Of a DNA stretch of 64,000 bases, positions 43,127-51,701 are shown piece after piece. Both the position numbers and the translations under genes were made by a program. Position 1 is the first letter of the stretch. Every line of letters starts with the position of its first letter. The notes under the pieces were generated by a model that had not been told where the DNA came from, did not search any database, and saw only the letters and a program-made list of their open reading frames with translations. The DNA is from Candidatus Methanocrinis natronophilus (GTDB taxonomy: Archaea > Halobacteriota > Methanosarcinia > Methanotrichales > Methanotrichaceae), in the NCBI GenBank assembly GCA_029167045.1, contig JARFPK010000008.1, positions 1 through 64,000 of the forward strand. Reading direction: 5' to 3'.

Positions 43127-43130
43127 CGCT

Positions 43131-45665
43131 TCACCTCGATCTAATTTCATCCAAAAAGATGGCCTCGTCCAGTAAATTGGAAACATTGCTCTCAACCTCT
43201 TGGACCCTGTAAGCCATCTTCAAAAGATAAGATCCTGGAAGTATCTCATCTCTCATCACCCTCAGATACTTAGGAAAAAGAGAATCTCTCAATTTCGAAC
43301 TGGTGTTGTATCCTAGACGGATCAGAGCACTGGCCGATTTTAATGTCCTCTCCAGATTGGAAAGAGATACGAACTTACCGTAGAAGTCTGCCACATGGGA
43401 GTTTACCGAGTCGAGGGCCACCACCTCATTGAAGTCCCTACCGCGGATGGAGGAAACCGGTGAGTGGCTCACAACCACCCTCATTCCCGTATAGGCAGCA
43501 ATGACCAAGGCAACGTAGACGCCAAAGAAGTGGAACTCGGTGTTGTTCTCAGAGGGCTTGTAGAAAGCGATGCTGGCATTGCCTATGAGATTTCCGTATC
43601 CCTGGGACATATACTGGGCCATGTCCATCCCTCTAGATCCATCGTCTTCCTCTTTGACGGCTAAGTCCTCGATCCAACTTTTGTGGAGATCGAAGTCTCC
43701 CTCTGTTTCGGGGGATCTGCCAACATAAGTCGAATTAAAAATTTTTCCGGCGAGAGCGGCCATTCTGATGCGAGCATCCTTATCGAATTTCAGAAGGATC
43801 GAATGAACAAGCTCCCACGATTCCGGCGTAAAAAAGTAGTCGGGTATTATGTGAAAATATAACAGCTCATTATTCGCAGCTCTACCTTTAGGCATGTTGA
43901 AGCCGTTCTTTCTCAAGACAAGCTCAACACCACAAGGTATGCATGTAAGGATGTTATCTGGCTTCGTCTTTCCTACGAAGACCCTGTTGGTGAAGTTGTA
44001 GGATAAATAGGAGTTAGAATTCTTCATCTGATCCTTATTTAATAATGTTCCACGGTTGCATAGATTACATGTCTTTCCGCTCGCCAAATATTCTTTAAAA
44101 TTATCGCTAAGATGCGATTTTTCAAGGTGTGAAATGGTACCGTTTATCGAGAGAGCTTCATGGAGATACTCAACAAATTCCATGCGATATTTGTCTGTTT
44201 TATTAGAGATGAATGCGCTCCATTCTTCCATCCCTGAAAGGCCGTTCTCTACCAAGTCAACAAGATAATTGACGGTCTCCAATACGCCAACGTTTCTCAG
44301 CTTAACCCCATCCAGCGCCTGATCTATCACAGATTGACCGATGGCATAGGAGTATTCCCACTTGCCTCCGCTCGCAAGATAGTTGGGATCTGTTTTCATT
44401 ATCCCTAAAAGGGCCGTAGTCACGTCTTCCTGCACCTTCCAGATATCACAAGTCTTCAGAAGAGCATCTCCGTTATCGGGAATCATCTCCGAGATAAAGG
44501 ACTGATGAACAGTGGCCACCGCCCTTGCGAAACCAACCAAAATCTTTTGGCCCCTTTCCGATCGGTCGAGTTCAATAGGAACTACGTGATCCGCTCTGTT
44601 GATACCATCCACGATGGAGTCTGTCAATTTCCTGCTGCTATCATCATGGGCGAAAGTTATTGATGCATCAATAAACGCCCTGATCATCGCTTTTGGACCG
44701 CTGAAGAAGTAGTACTCGTCGCTCAGTCCATAGTAGCCAAGTCTAGGAGTGTTAAGCTTTTTAGCTAAATTAACGGGATCGCTCAAAGCTGGTAATCCTT
44801 GAATATTACTCAAAAGGGCGTCGAATATCCTCTCGATCGTCTCATCAGATACAGAAATTCGTCTCGTTCCGCGGCCAAGATACACGCATCCATCTTGGTA
44901 GGCCATGAGCATGACAAGTCCGTTATCTTGCATCACATCAGCTACGGATTTGTTGATTATCCCAGAAAGGATGCCTTTTATGTCGTCCAGCCTGTGATAA
45001 TGAAGGTTCAACTGCCCTTCCTGTGAATCCTGGGGAAATCCATCACGTAGAGCCCGCAGAGACCTGGAGGATACGGCTTCCTCGGGAGATGCGCAGCTGG
45101 ACATGTTATCCATCAGATACAAGAATGGCTCCATATCCATGAAACGTGAAGTTCGCGAGCCAGGCCGGGAGAAATCGCTCTTGTGGAGGGAGACCGCAGC
45201 TGAGTGGTAGTCTTCAACCTTCAAATCTGGAGTGAAATCCTTCAAGCCCACCAAATCAACGTAAGCTTCGACGGTTTCCACAGGAATGTCGAATTCATGC
45301 TCCATAAAGTCGCGACTTTCGTCAAGTTTGTGGAGATCATGGACCACAAAGAGCGCAATGCAATCCCTGAGATCCCGCTCGTTTAGATATTGAACATTTA
45401 GCTCTTCAAGGGCAGCGTTGAACCGAAGCAGAAAGAGAATCCCATTTCGTATGTGGTTGAGCATGCTCTGGTCCGTCTTTCCAAACTCGACGCTCTTTGC
45501 GGGCTTGAAGCCCATACCCTCCTCAACGAGATGAACGTCTACCTTTTTGAGATATTCTTCGAAAAGATCCATTTTTGGCTTCGTGGACATCTGATCGATT
45601 TTAGAATACAGTTCTGTTAACCCGTCAGGGTCCCTAAGCATGTCTTTTAGCGCATCGTCTGGCAT
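43131..45665 (-). CDS. cas10d: Type I-D CRISPR large subunit Cas10d (Csc3) with HD nuclease
   Basis: An 844-residue protein. The N-terminal HD domain shows His71 (NHIRNGILFLLRF), His109-Asp110 in LFVVHDLHKLDES and YHSAAVSLHKS, so the target-DNA nuclease is here rather than in Cas3'. A four-Cys zinc finger (TCNLCNRG near residue 528 and CIPCGVEL near 575) precedes the palm-like region; no GGDD cyclase motif is seen, as expected for I-D. The C-terminus (KYLRVMRDEILPGSYLLKMA) is helical but short. GGAGGTG five bases before the ATG at 45665 fixes the start; an upstream frame to 45704 overlaps cas6. Confidence 0.9.
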   Translation of the reverse strand: MPDDALKDMLRDPDGLTELYSKIDQMSTKPKMDLFEEYLKKVDVHLVEEGMGFKPAKSVEFGKTDQSMLNHIRNGILFLLRFNAALEELNVQYLNERDLRDCIALFVVHDLHKLDESRDFMEHEFDIPVETVEAYVDLVGLKDFTPDLKVEDYHSAAVSLHKSDFSRPGSRTSRFMDMEPFLYLMDNMSSCASPEEAVSSRSLRALRDGFPQDSQEGQLNLHYHRLDDIKGILSGIINKSVADVMQDNGLVMLMAYQDGCVYLGRGTRRISVSDETIERIFDALLSNIQGLPALSDPVNLAKKLNTPRLGYYGLSDEYYFFSGPKAMIRAFIDASITFAHDDSSRKLTDSIVDGINRADHVVPIELDRSERGQKILVGFARAVATVHQSFISEMIPDNGDALLKTCDIWKVQEDVTTALLGIMKTDPNYLASGGKWEYSYAIGQSVIDQALDGVKLRNVGVLETVNYLVDLVENGLSGMEEWSAFISNKTDKYRMEFVEYLHEALSINGTISHLEKSHLSDNFKEYLASGKTCNLCNRGTLLNKDQMKNSNSYLSYNFTNRVFVGKTKPDNILTCIPCGVELVLRKNGFNMPKGRAANNELLYFHIIPDYFFTPESWELVHSILLKFDKDARIRMAALAGKIFNSTYVGRSPETEGDFDLHKSWIEDLAVKEEDDGSRGMDMAQYMSQGYGNLIGNASIAFYKPSENNTEFHFFGVYVALVIAAYTGMRVVVSHSPVSSIRGRDFNEVVALDSVNSHVADFYGKFVSLSNLERTLKSASALIRLGYNTSSKLRDSLFPKYLRVMRDEILPGSYLLKMAYRVQEVESNVSNLLDEAIFLDEIRSR

Positions 45666-46516
45666 TTGCCCACCTCCCCCACCGTCACCTCTACCCACCC
45701 GCACCCCCGGCTCACGGCGCTACCTACGCCGCTGTACTCCGCAAACCGAGAGAGGATCAGAACGGCGTTCTTCACGTCCTCCGGCGCCCCCTTGGCGAAG
45801 GAGTATCCGCACCGCCCTGAAAAGCCCTGCTTGAAGATCGGCCTTGGGTGGCCCTTGACGTTGTCGATGACGGTGTTGACGACGACGCTGTGGGTCCTGT
45901 AGGAGCGCGGGTCGGGCTTCTCGATCACGTGCCTTCCGATATCGTCCCTCTCTATACCCATCCTGAGCCCATCGGGAGAGACGGCGTTCCACTTGGCGAC
46001 GAGGGAGTTGAAGACCGCTTCTCGGTGGGGGAACATCTCGGAAACCTTGCTGTTCTTGTACTGGATGCAGGTCGGCGACTTGAACCAGAACTCCACCTCT
46101 GGATCATCGATCTCCTTAGCGGAATCGATCAGCTCCTGAAAACTGATGGAGGTGCTCTTCACCTCTTCTATCAGCAGGTCGCCCTTGTGGAGGATTATAT
46201 CCTTTTCCTTGAAGATGAGAGGGCTGATGATGGATTTGAAGATCTCCACCTCCCTCGGGTCGGTGATCCCCAAATTCAGCCCGTACCTCTCCCCCGATAG
46301 GACAATTTTGTGATGGGGGCGATCACACCTTCCAAACCTTCCCCAAAGGGGGCTGACGACGACGGAGCTCAAGGGCGAATCGTGGGCGTGTTGGCTGATC
46401 GTCTCATTGCCCTCTCTCATGACTTCAAGGATAGACGAGTAAAGTTGATACCCCTCGCTGGACGGGATTTCGAAATCTTCTCTTGGCCTTGCGATAAAGG
46501 ATATCTTCTGAGGCAT
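45647..46516 (-). CDS. cas6: CRISPR RNA endonuclease Cas6
   Basis: A 289-residue RAMP protein. It ends with the Cas6 glycine-rich loop SGVGSAVSRGCGWVEV, and GRHVIEKPDPRSYRTHSVVV with FSGRCGYSF gives the second ferredoxin-like half. A His residue in ISQHAHDSPLSS is a candidate catalytic residue. It processes the array transcript into crRNAs. It is the first gene of the cas operon and overlaps cas10d by 19 bases. The TATA box lies at 46542-46550, so the transcript may be nearly leaderless. Confidence 0.92.
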   Translation of the reverse strand: MPQKISFIARPREDFEIPSSEGYQLYSSILEVMREGNETISQHAHDSPLSSVVVSPLWGRFGRCDRPHHKIVLSGERYGLNLGITDPREVEIFKSIISPLIFKEKDIILHKGDLLIEEVKSTSISFQELIDSAKEIDDPEVEFWFKSPTCIQYKNSKVSEMFPHREAVFNSLVAKWNAVSPDGLRMGIERDDIGRHVIEKPDPRSYRTHSVVVNTVIDNVKGHPRPIFKQGFSGRCGYSFAKGAPEDVKNAVLILSRFAEYSGVGSAVSRGCGWVEVTVGEVGKCQTMR

Positions 46517-46655
46517 CTCTGACTGTCCATATTACCCCCTCATGTATAAACCTTTCTATTGGTGCATTAATTTCATTATTTCGCAATTGATATTCGGTAT
46601 TCTCATATTTCAGGGTGGGAAAGGAATTTATGCAATAGACATAATGGGATGGCAA
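46517..46655. promoter_or_regulatory. Divergent promoter region between cas6 and csa3-like regulator
   Basis: An AT-rich spacer of 139 bases. TTTATACATG on the minus strand (46541-46550) lies about 25 bases upstream of the cas6 ATG. On the plus strand AATTTATGC near 46625 could serve the regulator. It is the natural place for CARF-HTH control of the cas operon, but no clear palindrome was found. Confidence 0.55.
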
Positions 46656-47294
46656 ATGAAGACCTACATCTCCCTCTCGGGGTTTGATACCTCTCAGATC
46701 CTCTCCATGATGGTCAAATACGGAATACAAGGGGACGACAGTATTATTCTCGTCAGGCCTGAAAAGGAGACAGACGCCAGAGGCGAGGGGACCGTCCAGG
46801 CGGTCCGAGACCTGTCGATGCAGATCGATAGCTCAATAAAAGTGAAAATTCATAGGGTCGACCACCAGGATTTTGATGGTATGCTACTTTCACTTATTAA
46901 CCTAATAAAGACATCCGAGGGGGAGATAATAGCTAACATCTCCGGCGGCCCGCGGGAGATCTTCCTCGCCTTTGCCATAGCTTGCCTCACTCAAGCCCAG
47001 AATATTTGCAAGGCTACAAGCTATAGCGACATCGACCGGGTGATGAGGGAGATTGACCTCCCCAAGATCGTACAGGGCCTCGACGAAAAGTCGAAGGCAG
47101 TCCTAGTTGATGTTCGCGATAACCAGCCTACCACCATAACCGAGATGGCAGAAAGGCTCGATTCATCCGAGAGCACAATATCAAGGCATGTCGGAAGGCT
47201 TGTCGATCTCAAAGCATTAAATGTAATTCCACTCGGGAAGAGAAAGCATATTCAAACGACGTTAACGGGCAAAATTTTTCTGTTGATCGAATGA
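46656..47294 (+). CDS. CARF-domain winged-helix regulator, Csa3-like
   Basis: About 212 residues from the ATG at 46656. The N-terminal CARF domain has YISLSGFDTSQILSMMVKYG, DSIILVRPEKE and IIANISGGPREIFLAFAIAC, the ligand-loop pattern. The C-terminal winged helix has TTITEMAERLDSSESTISRH and VGRLVDLKALNVIPLGKRK. Csa3 proteins bind cyclic oligoadenylate and control cas or adaptation genes, mostly of type I-A systems. Here the gene diverges from a type I-D operon, which lacks an obvious cyclase (Cas10d has no GGDD), so a ligand, if any, would come from elsewhere. A longer frame from 46542 starts inside the promoter and is not used. Confidence 0.88.
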   Translation: MKTYISLSGFDTSQILSMMVKYGIQGDDSIILVRPEKETDARGEGTVQAVRDLSMQIDSSIKVKIHRVDHQDFDGMLLSLINLIKTSEGEIIANISGGPREIFLAFAIACLTQAQNICKATSYSDIDRVMREIDLPKIVQGLDEKSKAVLVDVRDNQPTTITEMAERLDSSESTISRHVGRLVDLKALNVIPLGKRKHIQTTLTGKIFLLIE

Positions 47295-47393
47295 TAAAGA
47301 GCAGTAAAAAGGAGCTAATCACAAGTTTTCTACTGACCCGGGATATTGGGATGGGGCGCCCCCGCCTCTCGCCCCCCCCCGTCACCCCTCTTC

Positions 47394-48035
47394 TCAGAAC
47401 AATATCCCGCAGTTGTACTCCACCAGCACCTGCGACCCCTCGCCGATGATCAGGTGGGGGGCCTCCCTCTCCATCAATATCGACCTCTTGATAAACCCGC
47501 CCCACTTGGTGAAGACGACCGCCTCCACCTTCACGAGGTCCTTATTCATCGAGACGGTGGGGGCGAGGTCATATCCGGCGAGGTCCGAGAGGAGGCCGTC
47601 GATCGTAGATTCGTCTGGGCCGAATCCGCCTCCCAGGCCCGCCCTGGCATCTTCGAGGTCGGAGACGATCCGATAGTCGTTGTAGGCGTCGTGCCAGTAC
47701 TGGTAGAACTGCTCGCCTTGAATGCGCAGGAGGGCGAGCTGGAAGTACCCCTCCGGGGACCCGTCGGCGGCGATGTGGCGCAGGTAGTAGTCCTCCCTCT
47801 CCGCCCGCTTATTTGGGGAAGCGGCGGCGTACTCGGAGAAGTTGCGGTAGGGCAGTGCGGTGGATTTGCGGGCGTAGAGGAGAGGTGCGCCCCCGATCCC
47901 GGCGTAGCGGTAGACGTAGTCGAGGACGTATCCGCGCTGCGGGGAGATCCGGTCGAGGACGTCGAAGTAGAGGTTCGCGTCGAAGTCGCCTTCGCCCTTC
48001 TCGGCGTCCTCGGCGGCCAGATGGCCGGGAAGCGC
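47394..48035 (-). pseudogene. Hypothetical protein truncated at its 5' end by an IS630-like fragment
   Basis: The last 210 or so codons of an unrecognised protein: LYFDVLDRISPQRGYVLDYV, YLRHIAADGSPEGYFQLALL, then HDAYNDYRIVSDLEDARAGL and LAPTVSMNKDLVKVEAVVFT. It looks like a real soluble protein with high GC, unlike the transposase DNA next to it. The frame continues into the antisense of the transposase and has no proper start, so the N-terminus has been lost. No function is assigned. Confidence 0.65.
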
Positions 48036-48491
48036 ATAGAAAAGGTTACTGAAAGGAAGACTATGCTGGACTGGGCTTGCTTTATGGAAGAGATCCCTGC
48101 TCATTACGAACATGCAGAAAAGATAACATTGGTGATGGATAACCTCAACACGCATAATGCAGTATCATTTCATGAGAAATTCCCCCCAGATAAAGCAAAG
48201 GAGTTACTGGATAGATTTGAGTTTGTATACACACCGAAGCATGGTAGCTGGTTGAATGTTGCTGAAATGGAGTTGAATGTGCTTACTGGTCAATGCCTGG
48301 ACAGAAGAATTGACAGTATTGAAACTGTTAAGAAAGAAGCAGCGGGATGGCAAAAGTTCAGAAATAATAAAAATGCAAAGTTAAACTGGCAATTCACCAC
48401 GGCGGATGCGAGAGTTAGGCTATCTCGCCTTTATCCGACACTAGATACCTGCTTAGCGCAGATATGCCACCTACACTCTAGGGCTCGGTGA
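48036..48491 (+). mobile_element. IS630-family transposase, C-terminal fragment
   Basis: The frame reads VTERKTMLDWACFMEEI, ITLVMDNLNTHNAVSF, the second Asp of the DDE triad, then YTPKHGSWLNVAEMELNVLT with the Glu, and WQFTTADARVRLSRLYPTLD at the end. The N-terminal helix-turn-helix and first Asp are missing. On the left it is fused to antisense of an unrelated gene; on the right it abuts an IS1634-like fragment. AT content is much higher than on the left. No terminal repeats or target duplication were identified. Confidence 0.85.
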
Positions 48492-48969
48492 GCCTGACCG
48501 CCTCCTTGAACAGTTCTTTCTTGCCGATCTCCTTCAATGTAGAACTCATCTTTTGAGTAAGATTGAGATACCATGTCTTGATCTCATGCCCGAACTTGAC
48601 CTCGACCTCATTCACTCGCGATAGCTCCTGCAAAAACAAATGAGCACTTTCCCATGAATCCTCTTTTCTAGAAGCCACTTGTAGCTTCCATTGTAAAACT
48701 GCTAACAATCTATAAGCCAGCATACAAACAAAGATGTAAGCCCTCACCCGTTGTTCCAGACGATGGCGCACCGGTTCGATCTCCTCATTCGACTTCAGGA
48801 CTCGAAAAACCTTCTCGATGAAGTCTTTTTCGAGATACATATTGACAGCTTGAACTTCATCTAATGATTTATCAGTGGATATAAGCAACCATCCCCCACC
48901 GGCTTTCTGTGCTTTTTTTAGTTCGTTCTTCCTGTAGCTCCAAGCTATTCTCTCCCCCTCGGCGCTCAT
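48478..48969 (-). mobile_element. IS1634/IS4-like transposase, C-terminal fragment
   Basis: A 163-codon frame containing GGWLLISTDKSLDEVQAVNM, YLEKDFIEKVFRVLKSNEEI and EPVRHRLEQRVRAYIFVCML, the last catalytic Glu helix and following region of IS1634-type DDE transposases (Y-x-x-K-x-x-x-E-x-x-F-R). The N-terminal half with the first two Asp residues is absent. The 160 bases upstream to 49130 have no clear coding content. It touches the IS630-like fragment at its 3' end. Confidence 0.8.
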
Positions 48970-49172
48970 TTACCGCTTTTATTCAACGACTTTTCTGGCT
49001 TTGCCAGATCTTTTTCCCGTTCTCATCTCATCCAAGCGATCCATACACGCCAGCACCCTAAAGCTCACGCCACTGAACCAGCTATTCTTCGGAAAGTGCT
49101 ATAAAGGAATGCCACAGACCAGGTATCGTATTGTTCTGCTGGAAATCTGAGGATAGAGGAGAAATATATAAA

Positions 49173-50381
49173 ATGAATTGGATGATGGGATCAAACGGCA
49201 ATGAGATGCGAATGGTGAGGGAGATCAGACCACGCAATCTTCTTTCTTTTGGACCCGATACAGAGCCTATTGCCCTCGAAAGCCTGAATGTGCTCATCGG
49301 TCCGAACGGCTCTGGAAAGTCCAATCTCATCGAGGCCATCTCTCTCCTGCGCGCCGCCCCAAGCGACATCCGTGCCGTCATCCGCCAGGGCGGAGGTGCA
49401 GGCGATTGGATATGGAAAGGAAAACCCGATGGAGAGGCTTACATCGAGGTCGTCATCACCAATCCCAGAGGATCTCTGCCGCTCCGTCACCTCCTGGCCT
49501 TTCGGGAGGAAAACCAGACATTCCGCTTGGCTGACGAACGCATCGAGAATAAAGAGCCCCATCGGGATCATAATAAGCCATATTTCTACTACAGCTACCA
49601 GGACGGCAATCCGGTCATCAATGTCAGGACCGGAGAACGAGACGAACAACGTAAGCTTAAGCCGGAGACTGTCGAGAAAGATCAGTCCATTTTGGCCCAG
49701 CGGCGAGACCCTGAGGCGTATCCGGAGGTCTCATACCTGGCGAGTGTATACGATAAGATCAAGATATACCGGGAGTGGTACTTCGGACGGAACGCGATCT
49801 TCCGCGAACCGCAGAAGGCAGACATGCGCAACGATCGATTGGAGGAAGACTTTTCGAACCTGGGATTGTTTCTGAACCGGCTGCGCGGGGTGCCGAAGGC
49901 AAAGAAGGCCGTTCTTGAAGCGTTGCATGACCTCTACGAAGGCCTGGACGACTTCGATGTGAGCATCGAGGGGGGCACGGTCCAGGTCTTCTTTACCGAA
50001 GGAGATTTTACGATTCCCGCAACGAGGCTGTCAGACGGAACTCTGCGATACCTCTGCATGCTGGCTATACTGTGCGACCCGACACCCCCGCCGCTCATCT
50101 GCATCGAGGAACCGGAGCTCGGTCTTCATCCCGATATACTCCCTAAAGTGGCCGACCTGCTTAACGCCGCCTCAGAGCGCACCCAGTTGATCGTAACCAC
50201 CCACTCGGACATCCTCGTAGATGCGATGACCGAGCGGCCGGAGGCGGTCCTCGTCTGCGAGAAGCACCACGGCCAGACCGAGATTCGACGTCTCGACGGC
50301 AAGAAGCTGGAAGAATGGCTGAAAGATTATCGTCTGGGCGAACTCTGGACCCGTGGCGCACTTGGGGGGACGAGATGGTGA
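49173..50381 (+). CDS. AAA ATPase of RecF/OLD-like type (defence-island pair, ATPase part)
   Basis: About 402 residues. NVLIGPNGSGKSNLIEAISL is the Walker A of SMC/RecF/AAA_21-type ATPases, TRLSDGTLRYLCMLAILCD the ABC-like signature, PPPLICIEEPELGLHPDIL the Walker B with D-loop, and QLIVTTHSDILVDAM the H-loop. Such proteins encoded with a DUF4276 partner occur in prokaryotic defence islands. ATG 49173 is chosen, with GAGGAG upstream; other ATG codons lie just downstream and the start is not certain. The stop overlaps the next gene by seven bases, indicating coupled expression. Confidence 0.85.
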   Translation: MNWMMGSNGNEMRMVREIRPRNLLSFGPDTEPIALESLNVLIGPNGSGKSNLIEAISLLRAAPSDIRAVIRQGGGAGDWIWKGKPDGEAYIEVVITNPRGSLPLRHLLAFREENQTFRLADERIENKEPHRDHNKPYFYYSYQDGNPVINVRTGERDEQRKLKPETVEKDQSILAQRRDPEAYPEVSYLASVYDKIKIYREWYFGRNAIFREPQKADMRNDRLEEDFSNLGLFLNRLRGVPKAKKAVLEALHDLYEGLDDFDVSIEGGTVQVFFTEGDFTIPATRLSDGTLRYLCMLAILCDPTPPPLICIEEPELGLHPDILPKVADLLNAASERTQLIVTTHSDILVDAMTERPEAVLVCEKHHGQTEIRRLDGKKLEEWLKDYRLGELWTRGALGGTRW

Positions 50382-50992
50382 GCGTGCGGATATACGTTGA
50401 AGGGGGCGGCAACAGCAAGGATCTTCAATCCCGATGTCGGGAGGGGTTTAGAAAGCTAATCGAAAGGACGGGCTTTGAGGGGCGGATGCCGAGCACCGTT
50501 GCCTGTGGTGGACGCAACAAAGCCTACGAAATGTTCAAGATAGAGTTGAGATCAGCCGATGTGAATAAATTTCCGATGCTCCTCGTAGATAGCGAAGAGC
50601 CGGTTACAATGGCTCCATGGGATCATCTGAAGTCCCGCGACGGATGGGATCGTCCCGCAGGTGCGGAGGATGACCAGGCGCAGATGATGGTAACCTGCAT
50701 GGAGACGTGGATAATGGCGGATCGTGAGGCTCTGCGCAATGTTTTTGGCGCACGTTTGCGAGAGAGCGCTCTCTTTCCAGCGGAAGATTTGGAGCGCAGA
50801 TCACGGGTAGATCTGCAGGGGGCACTGAAAAACGCTACCAAGGACTGCGGCAGAGGGAAGGGGTACGACAAAGGTCGCCGTTCATTCCAGATTTTAGCTG
50901 AATTGAACCCCGAAATTCTCAAGGAGAGCTTGTCTTATTTTCGCCGTTTTATAGAAACCCTTGACAGGCACCTGCAGGAGACCAGAAGATAG
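50375..50992 (+). CDS. DUF4276 (TOPRIM-like) partner of the AAA ATPase
   Basis: A 205-residue protein beginning MVSVRIYVEGGGNSKDLQSR, the strand with conserved Glu, then TVACGGRNKAYEMFKIELRS and FPMLLVDSEEPVTM, the DxE acidic motif. QMMVTCMETWIMADREALRN and TKDCGRGKGYDKGRRSFQIL complete the DUF4276 pattern, a TOPRIM-like fold. With the upstream ATPase it forms a two-gene unit like the AbiL/OLD-type anti-phage systems. Nuclease activity is inferred from the fold. GGGGGA lies four bases before the ATG. Confidence 0.85.
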   Translation: MVSVRIYVEGGGNSKDLQSRCREGFRKLIERTGFEGRMPSTVACGGRNKAYEMFKIELRSADVNKFPMLLVDSEEPVTMAPWDHLKSRDGWDRPAGAEDDQAQMMVTCMETWIMADREALRNVFGARLRESALFPAEDLERRSRVDLQGALKNATKDCGRGKGYDKGRRSFQILAELNPEILKESLSYFRRFIETLDRHLQETRR

Positions 50993-51056
50993 AATCATTC
51001 TGACCGTGTGGTGAAACTTGAAGCTCAACAGGACGGAGTTATAGCAGCGGAATATA

Positions 51057-51701
51057 ATGAAACGTATCATCAAAGACAGGCAGAGGCTCCGCAAGGCTTT
51101 GATCATCTTCTCCTTCGTGCTGCTGCCGGTCACATTTGTATATATATCCTGCCCGATAATAACCCGGGGAGCATCGGAGGGGATCGTCACCGGCGGCCTG
51201 ATGGTCTTCGTCCTCATCTTCTTTGGCTCGCTATTCTTGGGACGGCTCTGGTGCGTCTGGCTCTGCCCCGCAGGCGGCTTACAGGAGATCTACTTTCAAA
51301 TTAATGATAAAAGAACCAACGACCGCCGGCTGAACCGGCTCAAATACGTCATATTCCTTCTGCTCTTTGTCCCCCTCATCCTCGCGGTCCACTCCTCTGG
51401 AGGGTTTACAGAGATCGACCCCTTTTATTACACCGATCATGGCATCTCCATCGCGAAGGAGGGAGCATACACCATAAGTAATTTGCCTCCTCTCACATTT
51501 TGCTGTCTGATCCGAAGCCCGCAGACCGGAAAGGCGCAGGCAAGGAGAGGCGGTGGGATCTGCCTGCGGCTCATCTGCAGATATCCCCTCCTTCCCGACA
51601 GACCCTCCATTTTTCGAGATGGGAAACGTATATCAGGAGGGTTTCCCATAGCTCGGCCAGGTGTTCTCATTTGGCTCCATCCGAACCTCCCATACTCGTA
51701 A
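51057..51701 (+). pseudogene. NapH/MauN-like 4Fe-4S membrane protein, truncated
   Basis: The first 140 codons resemble NapH-type quinol/ferredoxin membrane proteins: KALIIFSFVLLPVTFVYISC, LIFFGSLFLGRLWCVWLCPA and GGLQEIYFQINDKRTNDRRL, with helices and the first Cys motif (WCVWLCP). After GISIAKEGAYTI near 51480 the homology stops; the frame runs on through GC-rich, unrelated sequence to 51701 and overlaps metG. The expected following helices and C-terminal CxxCxxCxxxCP ferredoxin motifs are gone. A deletion brought metG up to this point. Confidence 0.7.

Noticed and set aside
47346-48491. A single 381-codon plus-strand frame fused to the IS630-like transposase
   Set aside because: The first 220 codons are the antisense of the truncated gene at 47394-48035; only the C-terminal part has transposase motifs.
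51500-51670. N-terminal extension of methionyl-tRNA synthetase of 57 codons
   Set aside because: The extension has no family features and lies in residual sequence of the truncated upstream gene; homology begins right after the TTG at 51671, which has a ribosome site.
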